DNA from: an uncultured Fretibacterium sp.
Lineage (GTDB): Bacteria; Synergistota; Synergistia; Synergistales; Aminobacteriaceae
Direction: 5' to 3'
DNA length: 64,000 nucleotides
Assembly (NCBI GenBank): GCA_947168585.1
Contig: CAMVMK010000002.1
Span: 1-64,000, forward strand
Shown here: positions 34,249-42,888 of the stretch, one piece after another
Numbering within the stretch: position 1 is the stretch's first letter
Layout of the letters: each line of letters starts with the position of its first letter
Notes under the pieces: generated by a model
Database searches by the model: none
What the model was told of the DNA's origin: nothing
The model's input: the letters and a program-made list of their open reading frames with translations, nothing else
Position numbers and translations under genes: made by a program

Positions 34249-34911
34249 TCAAGACAGGCATTTCACGCACCTAAATCCTTCTGCATATTCGACCTCATTA
34301 GCATAGCCCCAAATGTGATTTCGTTCTATATTTGTTTCAAAAAGACGGTTTAACCTGTTATGTTCAGAACTGTAATTTGATAATGCTTTCTTTTTTTGAT
34401 CTATATACCGGCTTATATCAAAAAAATAAGTAGGATAAAAAACATTATCCAATATATAACCGTTGCTTTGAAATTCAAATATATTTGCACAATGACGGGC
34501 GGCTGTTACACATATACGGCTTGCCTCGACGTGATCTTGATTCATGTCAGTCCCGAAATGAGTGAATAAAGTGTCTATATTGAGATCAAATATAACTTGC
34601 TCAACGCGCTGCATTATTTGAGTATTATAGCAGAGTTTAGAACACTCGACCGGCTCAAAATCACATAATTCAATCATTCCTAATTCTGCGGCAGCTGCTG
34701 CACTCTGCTTTTTAGATGAAGAAAAATCAACAAAAATATTTTTTTGCTTATAAGCTGTTACGTTATCCGTTAAAGTTAATTTATAGACGGTTTTGCCCAT
34801 AGTGCGCAATTTCAAAGCCGTTCCGCCGGCTCCTAATTCGCTGTCATCAAAATGGGCTCCCGCAATAAGTACGTTATTAATATTTTGCAGTAACATAGAA
34901 TGAACCAGCAC
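34249..34911 (-). CDS. PIG-L / LmbE-like deacetylase
   Basis: A 220-residue protein with the metal motif AHFDDSELGAGG at 19-30 (AHPDDE type, H20, D22, D23) and a later FGTDMNQDHVEAS that supplies another His. Family members remove acetyl groups from N-acetylglucosamine-containing molecules. The frame begins at GTG 34911, three bases after the glycosyltransferase stop; an ATG at 34896 is the alternative. Second gene of the surface operon. Confidence 0.85.
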   Translation of the reverse strand: MLVHSMLLQNINNVLIAGAHFDDSELGAGGTALKLRTMGKTVYKLTLTDNVTAYKQKNIFVDFSSSKKQSAAAAAELGMIELCDFEPVECSKLCYNTQIMQRVEQVIFDLNIDTLFTHFGTDMNQDHVEASRICVTAARHCANIFEFQSNGYILDNVFYPTYFFDISRYIDQKKKALSNYSSEHNRLNRLFETNIERNHIWGYANEVEYAEGFRCVKCLS

Positions 34912-34914
34912 TTT

Positions 34915-35772
34915 CTAGGGTTTTAACGATTTCCAAACTCTATACCATTGGTAAGGAGTACATCTTGAAAGTTTCCGTTTAACAGCTGACGGGCTCATTA
35001 ATTTTTCAAAAAATGTCTGATTATCTAATCTCCTTACTGTTTCATAATCTTCAAAACCTCTTATTGAATAATCGATACCAAGCGAATATTTTCTTTCAAA
35101 TTTCATAACGGCATCTTTATTCCATTTTCCTCGATGAATTATGCAGCCTTCCATTGGATCTCCGTATGAAAAAACAGGCTCAGCTCCCCTTATCAAAGTA
35201 TAAAATCTATCCTTGTAGCGTGCGGCTCTTTTAGAACCCCAAACTTCAAACTCCCAAGGGTTTTCGTGAGGTCTTATAAAGCTAATCAATTTTTCTCTGC
35301 GCCAAACAGCGGCTTGGGCATTCAGCTTAAATTCACACTTCGCCGGACGCAATTCAAATCTTTCAAATACATTATCTTTTATATTATTATTTCCGGCAGG
35401 ATAATATGAAAATGTTGCTATATCAGGATTTTCTTCCATCCAGCGTATAGTTTTTTCAAAAAAATCCACATCGACTTCCGAATCGAGCCAAAAATCTTCA
35501 AGAAAAAATAATATATATTTTGTTTTGATTCTTTTAAGTGTTTCAATAAGACGAAATCCCCAAGGAATATTAACGCCCGGCTTGAATAAAGAGAATGTTG
35601 TGATGTTTATGCCGGGAAATTCATAAGATTTTGACTCCGTATTCAACACGACTTTCATGTCAAAATTTTTCCAGTTATCCAGCAAAGCAGTAAAAAAAGC
35701 ATTCCAGCAATCTTCACCGTTATCGTAACTGCTCAAAAGAAAAGTACATAAATCGCTGCTCTCGTGTTTCAA
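34915..35772 (-). CDS. Glycosyltransferase-like protein of the surface operon
   Basis: A 285-residue protein starting MKHESSDLCTFLLSSYDNG. It has the feel of a GT-A fold: ILFFLEDFWLDSEVDVDFF near residue 90 as the metal-binding acidic block, AAVWRREKL and NPWEFEVWGSKRA later, as in small enzymes that decorate lipopolysaccharide. No membrane segment. First gene of the run 35772 to 29746. The sugar donor cannot be read. Ribosome-binding sequence AGGAGC is present 10 bases upstream. Confidence 0.7.
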   Translation of the reverse strand: MKHESSDLCTFLLSSYDNGEDCWNAFFTALLDNWKNFDMKVVLNTESKSYEFPGINITTFSLFKPGVNIPWGFRLIETLKRIKTKYILFFLEDFWLDSEVDVDFFEKTIRWMEENPDIATFSYYPAGNNNIKDNVFERFELRPAKCEFKLNAQAAVWRREKLISFIRPHENPWEFEVWGSKRAARYKDRFYTLIRGAEPVFSYGDPMEGCIIHRGKWNKDAVMKFERKYSLGIDYSIRGFEDYETVRRLDNQTFFEKLMSPSAVKRKLSRCTPYQWYRVWKSLKP

Positions 35773-35979
35773 GAGTATTTGCTCCTAACGTTAGAAATTT
35801 TTTTCGCAAAAAATATAAATCTACGAAAAATTATAAGAAATGTTTGATAATTCTAAGCTATGAAACTTAAATTTTCAAGATTTAACGAAAAATTTCAGCT
35901 TTTTTCATAAGTAGACGTGATTTTATTTTTTTACAGCAAAATTATAGTCAAATTGAAACTCGAATAATGATTCTAATTA

Positions 35980-36097
35980 TGATAGAATAAATTAATTTCA
36001 TTGAAAATTCTTGAAGTCAAAATAGAAAAATTTTTTTGCCACAACATTTGCCACAACAAAAATATTCGAATTTTTCAGCAGTAACAGCCTTCCCCGT
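35980..36097 (+). repeat. Doublet element C, with no gene downstream
   Basis: TGA-TAGAAT at 35980-35988, two identical 12-mers TTTGCCACAACA at 36035-36058, then AAAAAT-loop-AUUUUU hairpin potential and TCCCCGT at the place where the other copies have CTCACGG. Reads plus and faces only the 3' end of a minus-strand gene, so it would be a free-standing RNA. Confidence 0.6.
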
Positions 36098-36242
36098 ACA
36101 TAAAATTCAAAATAAAAATCACGAATTAAATTTATGAAGATATGAAAATTATTCGCAGTCAAAAATTTTTTCCTGGAAGCGTAGAGCAAGATTATTCAAA
36201 AGGAATTAAAAACTTTCGTGAAGTTATATTCTCTGAGAAACA

Positions 36243-36268
36243 AAAAAATAACCGGGATAATCCCGGCC
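36243..36268 (-). terminator. Intrinsic terminator of the thioredoxin gene
   Basis: CCGGGA-TAA-TCCCGG perfect stem followed on the minus strand by TTA and seven T. Confidence 0.9.
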
Positions 36269-36291
36269 TTCATAATCATTCATTATTAAAA

Positions 36292-36630
36292 TTAAAGTTT
36301 TATGCCTTTTGCATTGAAAATCTTAATAACTTCGTTCATGGATTTATATCCGACTTCCTGAGCTATTTCGTTGCCGTTTTCGTCTCTGAAAATTAAAGTC
36401 GGGACGTAGCGGACGTTATACTTTTTAGCGATGTCCGGATTGTTTTCGAGGTAGATATGAGCTGTGCTGATTTTGCCTTTATAATTTTTGTCGATTTCTT
36501 GCAGGACTTTTGCCATTTGAACGCATGCCGGGCAGGTTTTAGTTGACAGCATGGTAACAGACGGAGCCGCCAGTGCCGCAGACCCTAAAAGCAGAACTAA
36601 AAGTAACGCCGAAAAAAATTTTAATTTCAT
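36292..36630 (-). CDS. Exported thioredoxin-fold protein
   Basis: A 112-residue protein from ATG 36630; a GTG nine bases further up overlaps the ribosome-binding sequence and is rejected. Residues 1-22 are a signal peptide ending ALAA. The active site is CPAC at 33-36 and the cis-proline is in VRYVPTLIF. It probably reduces or oxidises disulfides in the periplasm. Single-gene transcript. An IS relic lies directly upstream and may supply or disturb its promoter. Confidence 0.88.
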   Translation of the reverse strand: MKLKFFSALLLVLLLGSAALAAPSVTMLSTKTCPACVQMAKVLQEIDKNYKGKISTAHIYLENNPDIAKKYNVRYVPTLIFRDENGNEIAQEVGYKSMNEVIKIFNAKGIKL

Positions 36631-36698
36631 AAAAATCACGACCTTTTTTTATTTATTGTTTAGAAATTTTATATTAAAATCATGAAAAAATAATGAGT

Positions 36699-36948
36699 AA
36701 TGAACTACCGCCACTTTCTTTATAGAAGCTGACAGCTTCCTGTAGTCCTCCCAACCTGAATATTTCGCAGCCTTCAGGATTGCTTTTTACGGGGATCAGT
36801 TTTCTAGGCTATGGGTTTTTTATGAGGCGAACCCTTCCCTACGCTCCATAGGTACTGCTGCCTTACGGACAACTTTTGAAAACCTTATGTTATTATATCA
36901 CATACGCAATTCATCTCTCGCTTTAGAATCGGGGGGGTTCTTGCGGGT
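36699..36948 (-). mobile_element. IS200/IS605-type relic with tnpB 3' end and omega-RNA-like scaffold
   Basis: About 250 bases of higher GC. On the minus strand they read, in order, an end-like AAGAACCCCCCCG...GAGAGATGAATTG, the last codons of a TnpB-type transposase ending in stop, several hairpins (GAAGCT/AGCTTC, CCTGAA/TTCAGG) and a terminal GGCGGTAGTTCATT. In this family the 3' end of tnpB and the right end encode the guide-RNA scaffold. No transposase body remains. Exact ends are not determined. The scaffold points towards the thioredoxin gene. Confidence 0.65.
36820..36893 (-). pseudogene. tnpB: C-terminal remnant of tnpB
   Basis: The minus strand encodes VRKAAVPMERREGFAS followed by TAA at 36822-36820, which I recognise as a typical TnpB C-terminal tail. 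Only about 24 codons are open before a stop. The rest of the gene is gone. Confidence 0.6.
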
Positions 36949-37014
36949 ATGATAATAAATATTATGCGCTATAATTTTCAATAATAAAAAAATAAAAGGA
37001 GCAAAAATTTCAAA

Positions 37015-38196
37015 ATGGACGAACAAGGGAAAATCATATGCAGCTGCGATATTGACGCTAATTTAGCCCTGCAAATGTGGACAAGAGGCAAAACTCCGCG
37101 CCTTTCAATTTTCAATAAAAATAAAAATTCCCGCAAACTTATTCACATAGCCTGGGTCGAAAAACGCGACAGAACTTTAGCTATAAACGGCAAAAAGCCC
37201 GGCGAAAGTTTTAATTATGTTGTCAAAGATTTTGAACCGGCCGTGCAAAAAATTTTGACGGATTTTGCGGCTAAAACTAATTTCAAAGTAAAATATTTCA
37301 AAGTAGTTCTTGACCTTGAAAAAGCATTAGCGCGTCCCGAGCCGGTCTCAAGCAAAAGTGATTTAGCAATGCTCACGGAAGAAAAACGCAGTTCTTTGTG
37401 GATAGCAGACTGCTCAAAAGATAAAAATTCCGGCGAATTCAAGCCTTTTTTCCCGCTCACTGACGATGAAGCAAAATTATTCACTGAAGGACGTTTGAAA
37501 ATTGCAAGTATTGCGGAACGCGGTACAGATAATTTAATTAAAACCGGAATAACAGCTGACTTACGGCAAATTAATCCCGAACGCTGGCATAATCCGATTA
37601 GAGTAGCGGCGGCGGCTATGCTTTTGGGGTTTTCTTATTGCGGAAATGACGGCACTGCAATGGCTGACGCTTTGTGGCTTGCGGGTGAAAAACAGAAAAA
37701 TACCAATCCTGCTCCCAATGTTGCAGTTATGAAAATTCCTGAAAAAAAATTAACGTTAAATGATCCGGGATTAATGCGTTTGGGCTTTAAGATGACTGCT
37801 TTCATGAGACATTTTTATATACTTGACCAAGTAAAAATTGATTATGTTGACGATGCCTTGAAATATTTGCAGGAAGCCGGTTATGAACGTCAGCGGCGAA
37901 TAGATTTCAACACAGGAACTCTCGGCGATGTACCATATAGAACTACTTTTTTTGAAAATGCAGACAGCGGCATGACAGCATTCGGCTGTAATCCGAGAAT
38001 GCAGACTGTAAGACATCGCGGCGATATGTTAATAACGCTTCCGACTGAAATTTACAAACAGGCTCTGAAAATGAATACAATGAGCGACAACGAAGATGAC
38101 TTTTTCACAATAACCCGTTTATTATGGGCAAAAGAATTTGCTTCGTGGTATGAAAATCTCAAACCTTACGTCAAGGGCTTTGCCGGCTTAAAATAA
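37015..38196 (+). CDS. Unrecognised 393-residue protein
   Basis: No family recognised. The protein is soluble, without a signal peptide, and starts MDEQGKIICSCDIDANLALQ. The first 130 residues are basic and beta-rich; a central part (res 195-230) is hydrophobic helical (VAAAAMLLGFSYCGNDG); the rest is mixed. AAAGGAG lies 13 bases before the ATG, a long spacing. It precedes four exported proteins on the same strand and may belong to their transcript, though the 28-base gap holds a heptamer array. Confidence 0.75.
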   Translation: MDEQGKIICSCDIDANLALQMWTRGKTPRLSIFNKNKNSRKLIHIAWVEKRDRTLAINGKKPGESFNYVVKDFEPAVQKILTDFAAKTNFKVKYFKVVLDLEKALARPEPVSSKSDLAMLTEEKRSSLWIADCSKDKNSGEFKPFFPLTDDEAKLFTEGRLKIASIAERGTDNLIKTGITADLRQINPERWHNPIRVAAAAMLLGFSYCGNDGTAMADALWLAGEKQKNTNPAPNVAVMKIPEKKLTLNDPGLMRLGFKMTAFMRHFYILDQVKIDYVDDALKYLQEAGYERQRRIDFNTGTLGDVPYRTTFFENADSGMTAFGCNPRMQTVRHRGDMLITLPTEIYKQALKMNTMSDNEDDFFTITRLLWAKEFASWYENLKPYVKGFAGLK

Positions 38197-38227
38197 GTTA
38201 GGAGTGAGAGGTTAGGGGTTAGGAATG
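38197..38227 (+). repeat. Heptamer array acting as ribosome-binding site
   Basis: GTTAGGA-GTGAGAG-GTTAGGG-GTTAGGA runs straight into the ATG at 38225, so the last unit contains the start codon's upstream GGA and the A of ATG. Confidence 0.8.
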
Positions 38228-39274
38228 AAAAAACTTATTTGTATTTTAGTTTTTGGATTAATATTAATTTCGCCGCCGGAAATATCTGCAGAAAATCAGC
38301 GCCGTCTTTCAGTTGTAATATTTCCGACGATAAACTCAACTGAACTCGAAGTTTGGGAGAGTAAATACTATCCTTACAATGTTCTTGAGCAGAAAATGTC
38401 GGAGTATTTAGAGCAGCTTTTTAAGTCGTCGCCTTTGATTGATGCACGTGTTCTTGACGAAGCTGCAATGAACAGATGGCTTTCAGGCTCGCGGCGCGGT
38501 GATGATATGGCCGTACAGCTTGAGTTATATCAAGCAATTATGAAAGAAAAAAATGTTTTAGGCACAGCGCAGACAGGCCGTGCATTGATAAGAATTAGAG
38601 TATATGACCGTGCAAAAGTTCAAGAAATAGGTGTCAGCAATGTTCGCGGTAAAGATACAAGATTTACACTCGACAACGAAGAGAATATTTATTGGTTTAA
38701 CGAAGCAGTAAGAGGGCTTGGAGTGCCGTTTGAATACGGTCTTGATTTATTCGGACTTACAAAAACAAGTTACAAAGGTCAGAAGATGAGCCGTCCTACA
38801 TGGGATCAATTTAAGAATACATCGCACTGGCAGTCGATTAAAAATGCAATCAACGAGGCTTATAGGCAGTCTATGACGCAGGTCCGCAACGTTATAAACA
38901 GCAATGAGCCTGACGCCAAATTAACTGCAAATGACAATTTTTCGAGTTCATATACAACGGTCGGAAGAATTTTAGCACCTACAGCAAAGTCTACACGCAA
39001 AAGACGCGAGTATATAATTTCGCTCGGCGCATATGCAAACGGAGCATTAGACGGCGTTCGTGTCGGAGAGATTTTAGACGTAATCCGCGCTGATACCTAT
39101 GTAACTGTAGTGCCTGAAAATCCTGTTGTAGTATTACCTAATGTAATCGGTAAAGTAAAAGTTATAAAAGTTTACGATGATAATGCGGTCGTCAGAGTTA
39201 TCCGCGACAATAAAAAGGAGCCTATAACTCTGAAAGACATAGTGATAAAACATACAAAAATTACAGGAAGATAA
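38225..39274 (+). CDS. Exported protein with FlgT/CsgG-like features
   Basis: A 349-residue protein with a signal peptide (1-22, ending ISA). The N-terminal part begins LSVVIFPTINSTEL, as in CsgG/GNA1162-type envelope proteins; the C-terminal 70 residues (GVRVGEILDVIRAD... GKVKVIKVYDDNAVVRVI) resemble the FlgT C-terminal barrel. No lipobox. Not firmly assignable. Start codon lies within a heptamer array. First of four exported proteins in a row. Confidence 0.6.
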   Translation: MKKLICILVFGLILISPPEISAENQRRLSVVIFPTINSTELEVWESKYYPYNVLEQKMSEYLEQLFKSSPLIDARVLDEAAMNRWLSGSRRGDDMAVQLELYQAIMKEKNVLGTAQTGRALIRIRVYDRAKVQEIGVSNVRGKDTRFTLDNEENIYWFNEAVRGLGVPFEYGLDLFGLTKTSYKGQKMSRPTWDQFKNTSHWQSIKNAINEAYRQSMTQVRNVINSNEPDAKLTANDNFSSSYTTVGRILAPTAKSTRKRREYIISLGAYANGALDGVRVGEILDVIRADTYVTVVPENPVVVLPNVIGKVKVIKVYDDNAVVRVIRDNKKEPITLKDIVIKHTKITGR

Positions 39275-39277
39275 AGC

Positions 39278-41242
39278 ATGAAAAAATTAATATTTGCAAG
39301 TTTTTTTTCAATAATTTTGTTGATTAATCCGCTTTATGCTGCTGAACTTGTCGTTGTAGAAGGCGATGACAGCACGCCTTATATGCCGTATCCCGAGCGG
39401 ATTGAAATTATAAAAACAGTGCCGGAAAGTGCTTCAAAAACTCCGGCAAATAACTCAAAAGTTAAGACTAAAAAAACTGCGCCAAAGAAAAAAACTACAA
39501 CGAAAAAGAAAACAACAAAAAAGCCCGTTTCTAAAAGTCCAAGTTCTCTTGAACGCGGAATAGCTTTAATGGAGGCTGAACGCTACGAAGCCGCAAAGCC
39601 GTATTTACTAAAAGCTATTCAAGAAGAGCGCAATAATCCAAACGCTTGGTATTGGTATGGAGTTTATCATGAAAAGACCGGAAAATTTAGTCAAGCGCAA
39701 TATTTTTATTCAAAAGCCGTAACGATTGACCCTGCCTTAGAACCTCTTTCGAGAGTTGTATATTATCCTAATGACGCTGAAAAAACGCCTCTTTGGGACC
39801 CGAAACGCCCTGCACGTGTCTATCCCGTTGAAACAAAAAACGATGGAATAACAGTAGGACGCGGGAATTTTCCATCAGCACCGAATGACCCTGAAGTCCC
39901 GAAAGTTCCGGTTTATACGCCTCCGGAGCCAGGCTCTACACCTATGGACGGCGATACATGGTCTCCGGCTTTGTATGTTCCTCCGTCTCCCGAAGAAAAT
40001 TATAGTATTCAAGAACCTTTAGTCCCTGAAGTTCCGGAAAATAACGAGAGTTATTCATACAAAATTCCCGGTTATTCAAACACTTATGCTGAAAATACTA
40101 ACATTGAAGATAACATAGTTAGAGCTGATTTACCTTTATATACTCCGCCTGAGCCGGGCAAAGTTGTTGCAAAAGCACCTGTCCAGAGCGAAATAAAAAA
40201 AGAAGTAAAGCCGCAAGCTAAAGAAGCAAAAAAAATATCGCAAGCTAAGTCGGCACCTCGAAAAATTGTAAAAAAATCTGATAATAAAACGCGAACGAAA
40301 AATACTAAAAGTAATCAAGCAAAAAATAATAAAAATACTAACACAAAAACTAAAAATAATGAAACAAAAAAACAACAGGGAACCCTAAAAACTGCAAAAA
40401 CTCAAGAAAAAACTAATAATAAGTCTGCTAAATCAGTACCAGCACCGAAAAAACAGCCTGAAGTAAAACAGGCTAAACAAGAACAGCCTAAAACTAAAAA
40501 GCCCGAAATAAAGCAGGAAACTAAGCAGACAACGCAGACAACAAAAACAGAAAATACAAATCCAAAGCCTCAAACTCAATCTAAACAAGTTACACAAGTT
40601 AAAGAAGTAAAGAAAGAAGAGCCTAAAACTCAAACTAAAAAAACGGAAGTTAAACCGGCTCAGCCTAAAACGCAGACTAAAACTGAGCAGGAACAGAAAA
40701 AGCCTCAAGAGAAAGCACAAAACGCACAACAGGAAAAGCCCCAGCCTAAGCCTGAAGTTAAGCAAGAAAATAAGCAGGAGATAAAGCAACAAAATTCAGA
40801 TACTGAGACAACTTCTGCGCCTAAACCGAGAGTAAGAATAAGACCTAAAACACAGCAAACGGAACAGTCAACACAAACGCAAACACAAATTAAAACGGAG
40901 CAAAAACAAGAAACAAAACCAGAAGTGAAGCCTGTAATAAAAGAGGTAAAACCTGAACCTGTTAAGCAAGAAAATCAAGTAAAACAGGAAACTCCCGCGC
41001 CTGCACAAATTCAAACAGAACAGGAGAATAAGCCTAAACCGAGACCGAGAATAAGAGTAAAAACTCCTGAACCTACAGACGAGCCGACGAAACCAGTTAG
41101 TAAGCCTGTTCAGCCGGTTAAGCCAGCTAAGAAAATTGAACAGGATACTAATATTGAATATTTGCCGCCTGTCGGTCAGTTTGCGCCTGATCCGGGAACT
41201 ATTGTAGAGCCTGAAATTCCGCCCGTAGGACAAGGCCGTTAA
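39278..41242 (+). CDS. Exported TPR protein with a long Lys/Gln/Pro-rich tail
   Basis: A 654-residue protein with signal peptide (1-21). Residues 84-150 form two TPR repeats (GIALMEAERYEAAKPYLLKA; NAWYWYGVYHEKTGKFSQA). Residues 190-300 repeat the motif YTPPEPG. From about 300 to 620 the sequence is almost only K, Q, E, T and P (for example KPQTQSKQVTQVKEVKKEEP), disordered and possibly spanning the wall or periplasm. The C-terminus repeats LPPVGQ/IPPVGQ. Many minus-strand open frames opposite this region are composition artefacts. Function unknown; a scaffold at the envelope is a guess. Confidence 0.75.
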   Translation: MKKLIFASFFSIILLINPLYAAELVVVEGDDSTPYMPYPERIEIIKTVPESASKTPANNSKVKTKKTAPKKKTTTKKKTTKKPVSKSPSSLERGIALMEAERYEAAKPYLLKAIQEERNNPNAWYWYGVYHEKTGKFSQAQYFYSKAVTIDPALEPLSRVVYYPNDAEKTPLWDPKRPARVYPVETKNDGITVGRGNFPSAPNDPEVPKVPVYTPPEPGSTPMDGDTWSPALYVPPSPEENYSIQEPLVPEVPENNESYSYKIPGYSNTYAENTNIEDNIVRADLPLYTPPEPGKVVAKAPVQSEIKKEVKPQAKEAKKISQAKSAPRKIVKKSDNKTRTKNTKSNQAKNNKNTNTKTKNNETKKQQGTLKTAKTQEKTNNKSAKSVPAPKKQPEVKQAKQEQPKTKKPEIKQETKQTTQTTKTENTNPKPQTQSKQVTQVKEVKKEEPKTQTKKTEVKPAQPKTQTKTEQEQKKPQEKAQNAQQEKPQPKPEVKQENKQEIKQQNSDTETTSAPKPRVRIRPKTQQTEQSTQTQTQIKTEQKQETKPEVKPVIKEVKPEPVKQENQVKQETPAPAQIQTEQENKPKPRPRIRVKTPEPTDEPTKPVSKPVQPVKPAKKIEQDTNIEYLPPVGQFAPDPGTIVEPEIPPVGQGR

Positions 41243-41260
41243 AATAAAGAGGTGAAAATT

Positions 41261-42130
41261 TTGTATAAAAAAATTTATATTGCAATATTATTTATAGTTT
41301 TTACAGCAGGCGCGGCATTTTGTGCTGAAAAACCTATTTTAGTAACACAGCCTGCGTATCATTCAATGAATTTTTATATCTTTAAGCCCGCTAATCTTCC
41401 GGGCGAGTTTTATTCGACATTCGACGGCTATTTAGTCTACAAAGATGCTAAGGGAGTTTGGCATTATGCTTCAGCTGAAAAATCCGGCATAAAAAAGACC
41501 GGCTATGTAGTCGGGTCCGTAATTCCGTCCGTTGTGAAATTAAAACCTTATGATGCAAATATCTCATCAGTCGCACCGGTTTTAGGGACTGATAAAGTTC
41601 CTAATTCTATTCCGATAAAACCGGCAGGAGCACTAATTTCTCCTAATGAAAATATCTCGTTAGAACTAAATACACCCGAAATTTTAGAAATTGATGTAAC
41701 GCCGATAACTGCGCCTGAATTTAACGCTAAAAATTCGTCAAAAAATCAGTATACACCGCCAGCTTCAAATTATATCCAAAATACGCAGGGAGTAATGCAA
41801 AATTCGGATTTTATGGCAATTAGTAAGTGGCAGAATACTGTTGACCGAATGGGAGTTCTTGATAACCCTAAAATTCCTGTAGCATGGAAAGGCGAGTATC
41901 CTGAAGTAATTTACGCTTGGACTGGAATACAATGGTATCAAATTTCACCGCGACAAAAACATTCAAGCGCACTCAACATAATACGCCGCGAAAATTATAA
42001 TTTAGTAGTTCATGCAAACAAAGCCAACGCATTAAATTGGAACGATAATGACAGCTATATTCTTTCTCAATATGCCATGAGATGGGGCTATCAGTGGCTC
42101 GGCGAGATTTCAATAAATAAGGAGGACTAA
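41261..42130 (+). CDS. Exported protein, paralogue 1 of a pair
   Basis: About 289 residues from TTG 41261, preceded by AGAGGTG at correct spacing; a GTG at 41252 has no ribosome-binding sequence. Signal peptide ends AFCA. The mature part shares with the next gene an N-terminal block (LVTQPAYHSMNFYIFKP, DGYLVYKDAKGVWHY, VVGSVIPS) and a C-terminal block (DFMAISKWQNTVDRMGVL, PVAWKGEYPEVIYAWTG, WGYQWLGEI), with about 50 extra residues between. No family recognised. Confidence 0.75.
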   Translation: MYKKIYIAILFIVFTAGAAFCAEKPILVTQPAYHSMNFYIFKPANLPGEFYSTFDGYLVYKDAKGVWHYASAEKSGIKKTGYVVGSVIPSVVKLKPYDANISSVAPVLGTDKVPNSIPIKPAGALISPNENISLELNTPEILEIDVTPITAPEFNAKNSSKNQYTPPASNYIQNTQGVMQNSDFMAISKWQNTVDRMGVLDNPKIPVAWKGEYPEVIYAWTGIQWYQISPRQKHSSALNIIRRENYNLVVHANKANALNWNDNDSYILSQYAMRWGYQWLGEISINKED

Positions 42131-42131
42131 A

Positions 42132-42887
42132 ATGAAAAAAATTTTAATTTTAGTTTTTGCATTTTGTGCGTTTTGTTCAAACGCTGAAGCGAAGCGTTAT
42201 ATCACAGAACCTTTGTTAGTGCCTCAATCGCCTTACGCAGGTATGACATTTTATGTTTACAAACCTTATAATATGCCCCAAGATTGGTATATAACTCTTG
42301 ACGGCTATCCTGTCAAGAAAAATCCTGACGGAATGTGGGTTTATGGAACATCTGAAGGGCCTAATCTTGTTGCAACAAATTTCGTTGTAGGCTCAGTTAT
42401 TCCGTCAATGGCCGGTATAACTAAATATGTAAGCGATGCTCAAATTTCAGAACTGCGTAAACTTCCTACTCAAGATATGTTGGCGGTACAACAAAAAACT
42501 TTCACACGTTCGCAAATGGCTCAAGGAAAAACACAATCGACATACATTCCTGATTGGACATTTAGCTATGATTTCATGGCTATTGGCAACTGGAAAGCCA
42601 CTGTTGACCGTATCGGAGTGCTTAATAAGCCCGCTGTGCCCGTAGCATGGAAAGGAAGTTATCCAAAAGTTATGTATGTTTGGGTTGGTAACGGCTGGCA
42701 TCAATTAACTTTAAGAGACGGCCAAAGACCTGTAAAAGCCTTAATGCGCGAAAATCTGAAAATCAGAAGATTATTGCGTCAAACTAATTTCAAGTGGTAT
42801 GAACAAGACATGCAAATTTTAGCTCAGCAAGCCAAAACATGGGGTTATTACTGGCTCGGAGCAATTAATATAGAAGGGATAAATTAG
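42132..42887 (+). CDS. Exported protein, paralogue 2 of a pair
   Basis: A 251-residue protein with signal peptide (1-20, ending AEA) and the same two blocks as its neighbour (LVPQSPYAGMTFYVYKP, VVGSVIPS, DFMAIGNWKATVDRIGVL, PVAWKGSYPKVMYVWVG, WGYYWLGAI). AAGGAGG precedes the ATG by 6 bases and the gene starts 1 base after the paralogue's stop. The pair looks like a tandem duplication that has since diverged. Function unknown. Confidence 0.78.
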   Translation: MKKILILVFAFCAFCSNAEAKRYITEPLLVPQSPYAGMTFYVYKPYNMPQDWYITLDGYPVKKNPDGMWVYGTSEGPNLVATNFVVGSVIPSMAGITKYVSDAQISELRKLPTQDMLAVQQKTFTRSQMAQGKTQSTYIPDWTFSYDFMAIGNWKATVDRIGVLNKPAVPVAWKGSYPKVMYVWVGNGWHQLTLRDGQRPVKALMRENLKIRRLLRQTNFKWYEQDMQILAQQAKTWGYYWLGAINIEGIN

Positions 42888-42888
42888 A

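Larger units (their letters stand above)
35773..36291. other. Intergenic region of 519 bp with element C and a terminator
   Basis: AT-rich. Doublet element C lies at 35980-36097 and the thioredoxin terminator at 36243-36268. A plus-strand open frame of 84 codons at 36142 runs across the terminator and the thioredoxin gene and is not believed. A promoter for the glycosyltransferase operon should lie near 35800-35850 but none is convincing. Confidence 0.6.

Noticed and set aside
36142-36396. An 84-codon plus-strand frame
   Set aside because: It crosses the thioredoxin terminator and the 3' end of that gene and has no ribosome-binding sequence.
40136-41233. Several long minus-strand open frames rich in F, L, R and S
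   Set aside because: They lie opposite the Lys/Gln/Pro-rich tail of the TPR protein and reflect its codon composition; no ribosome-binding sequence or recognisable domain.
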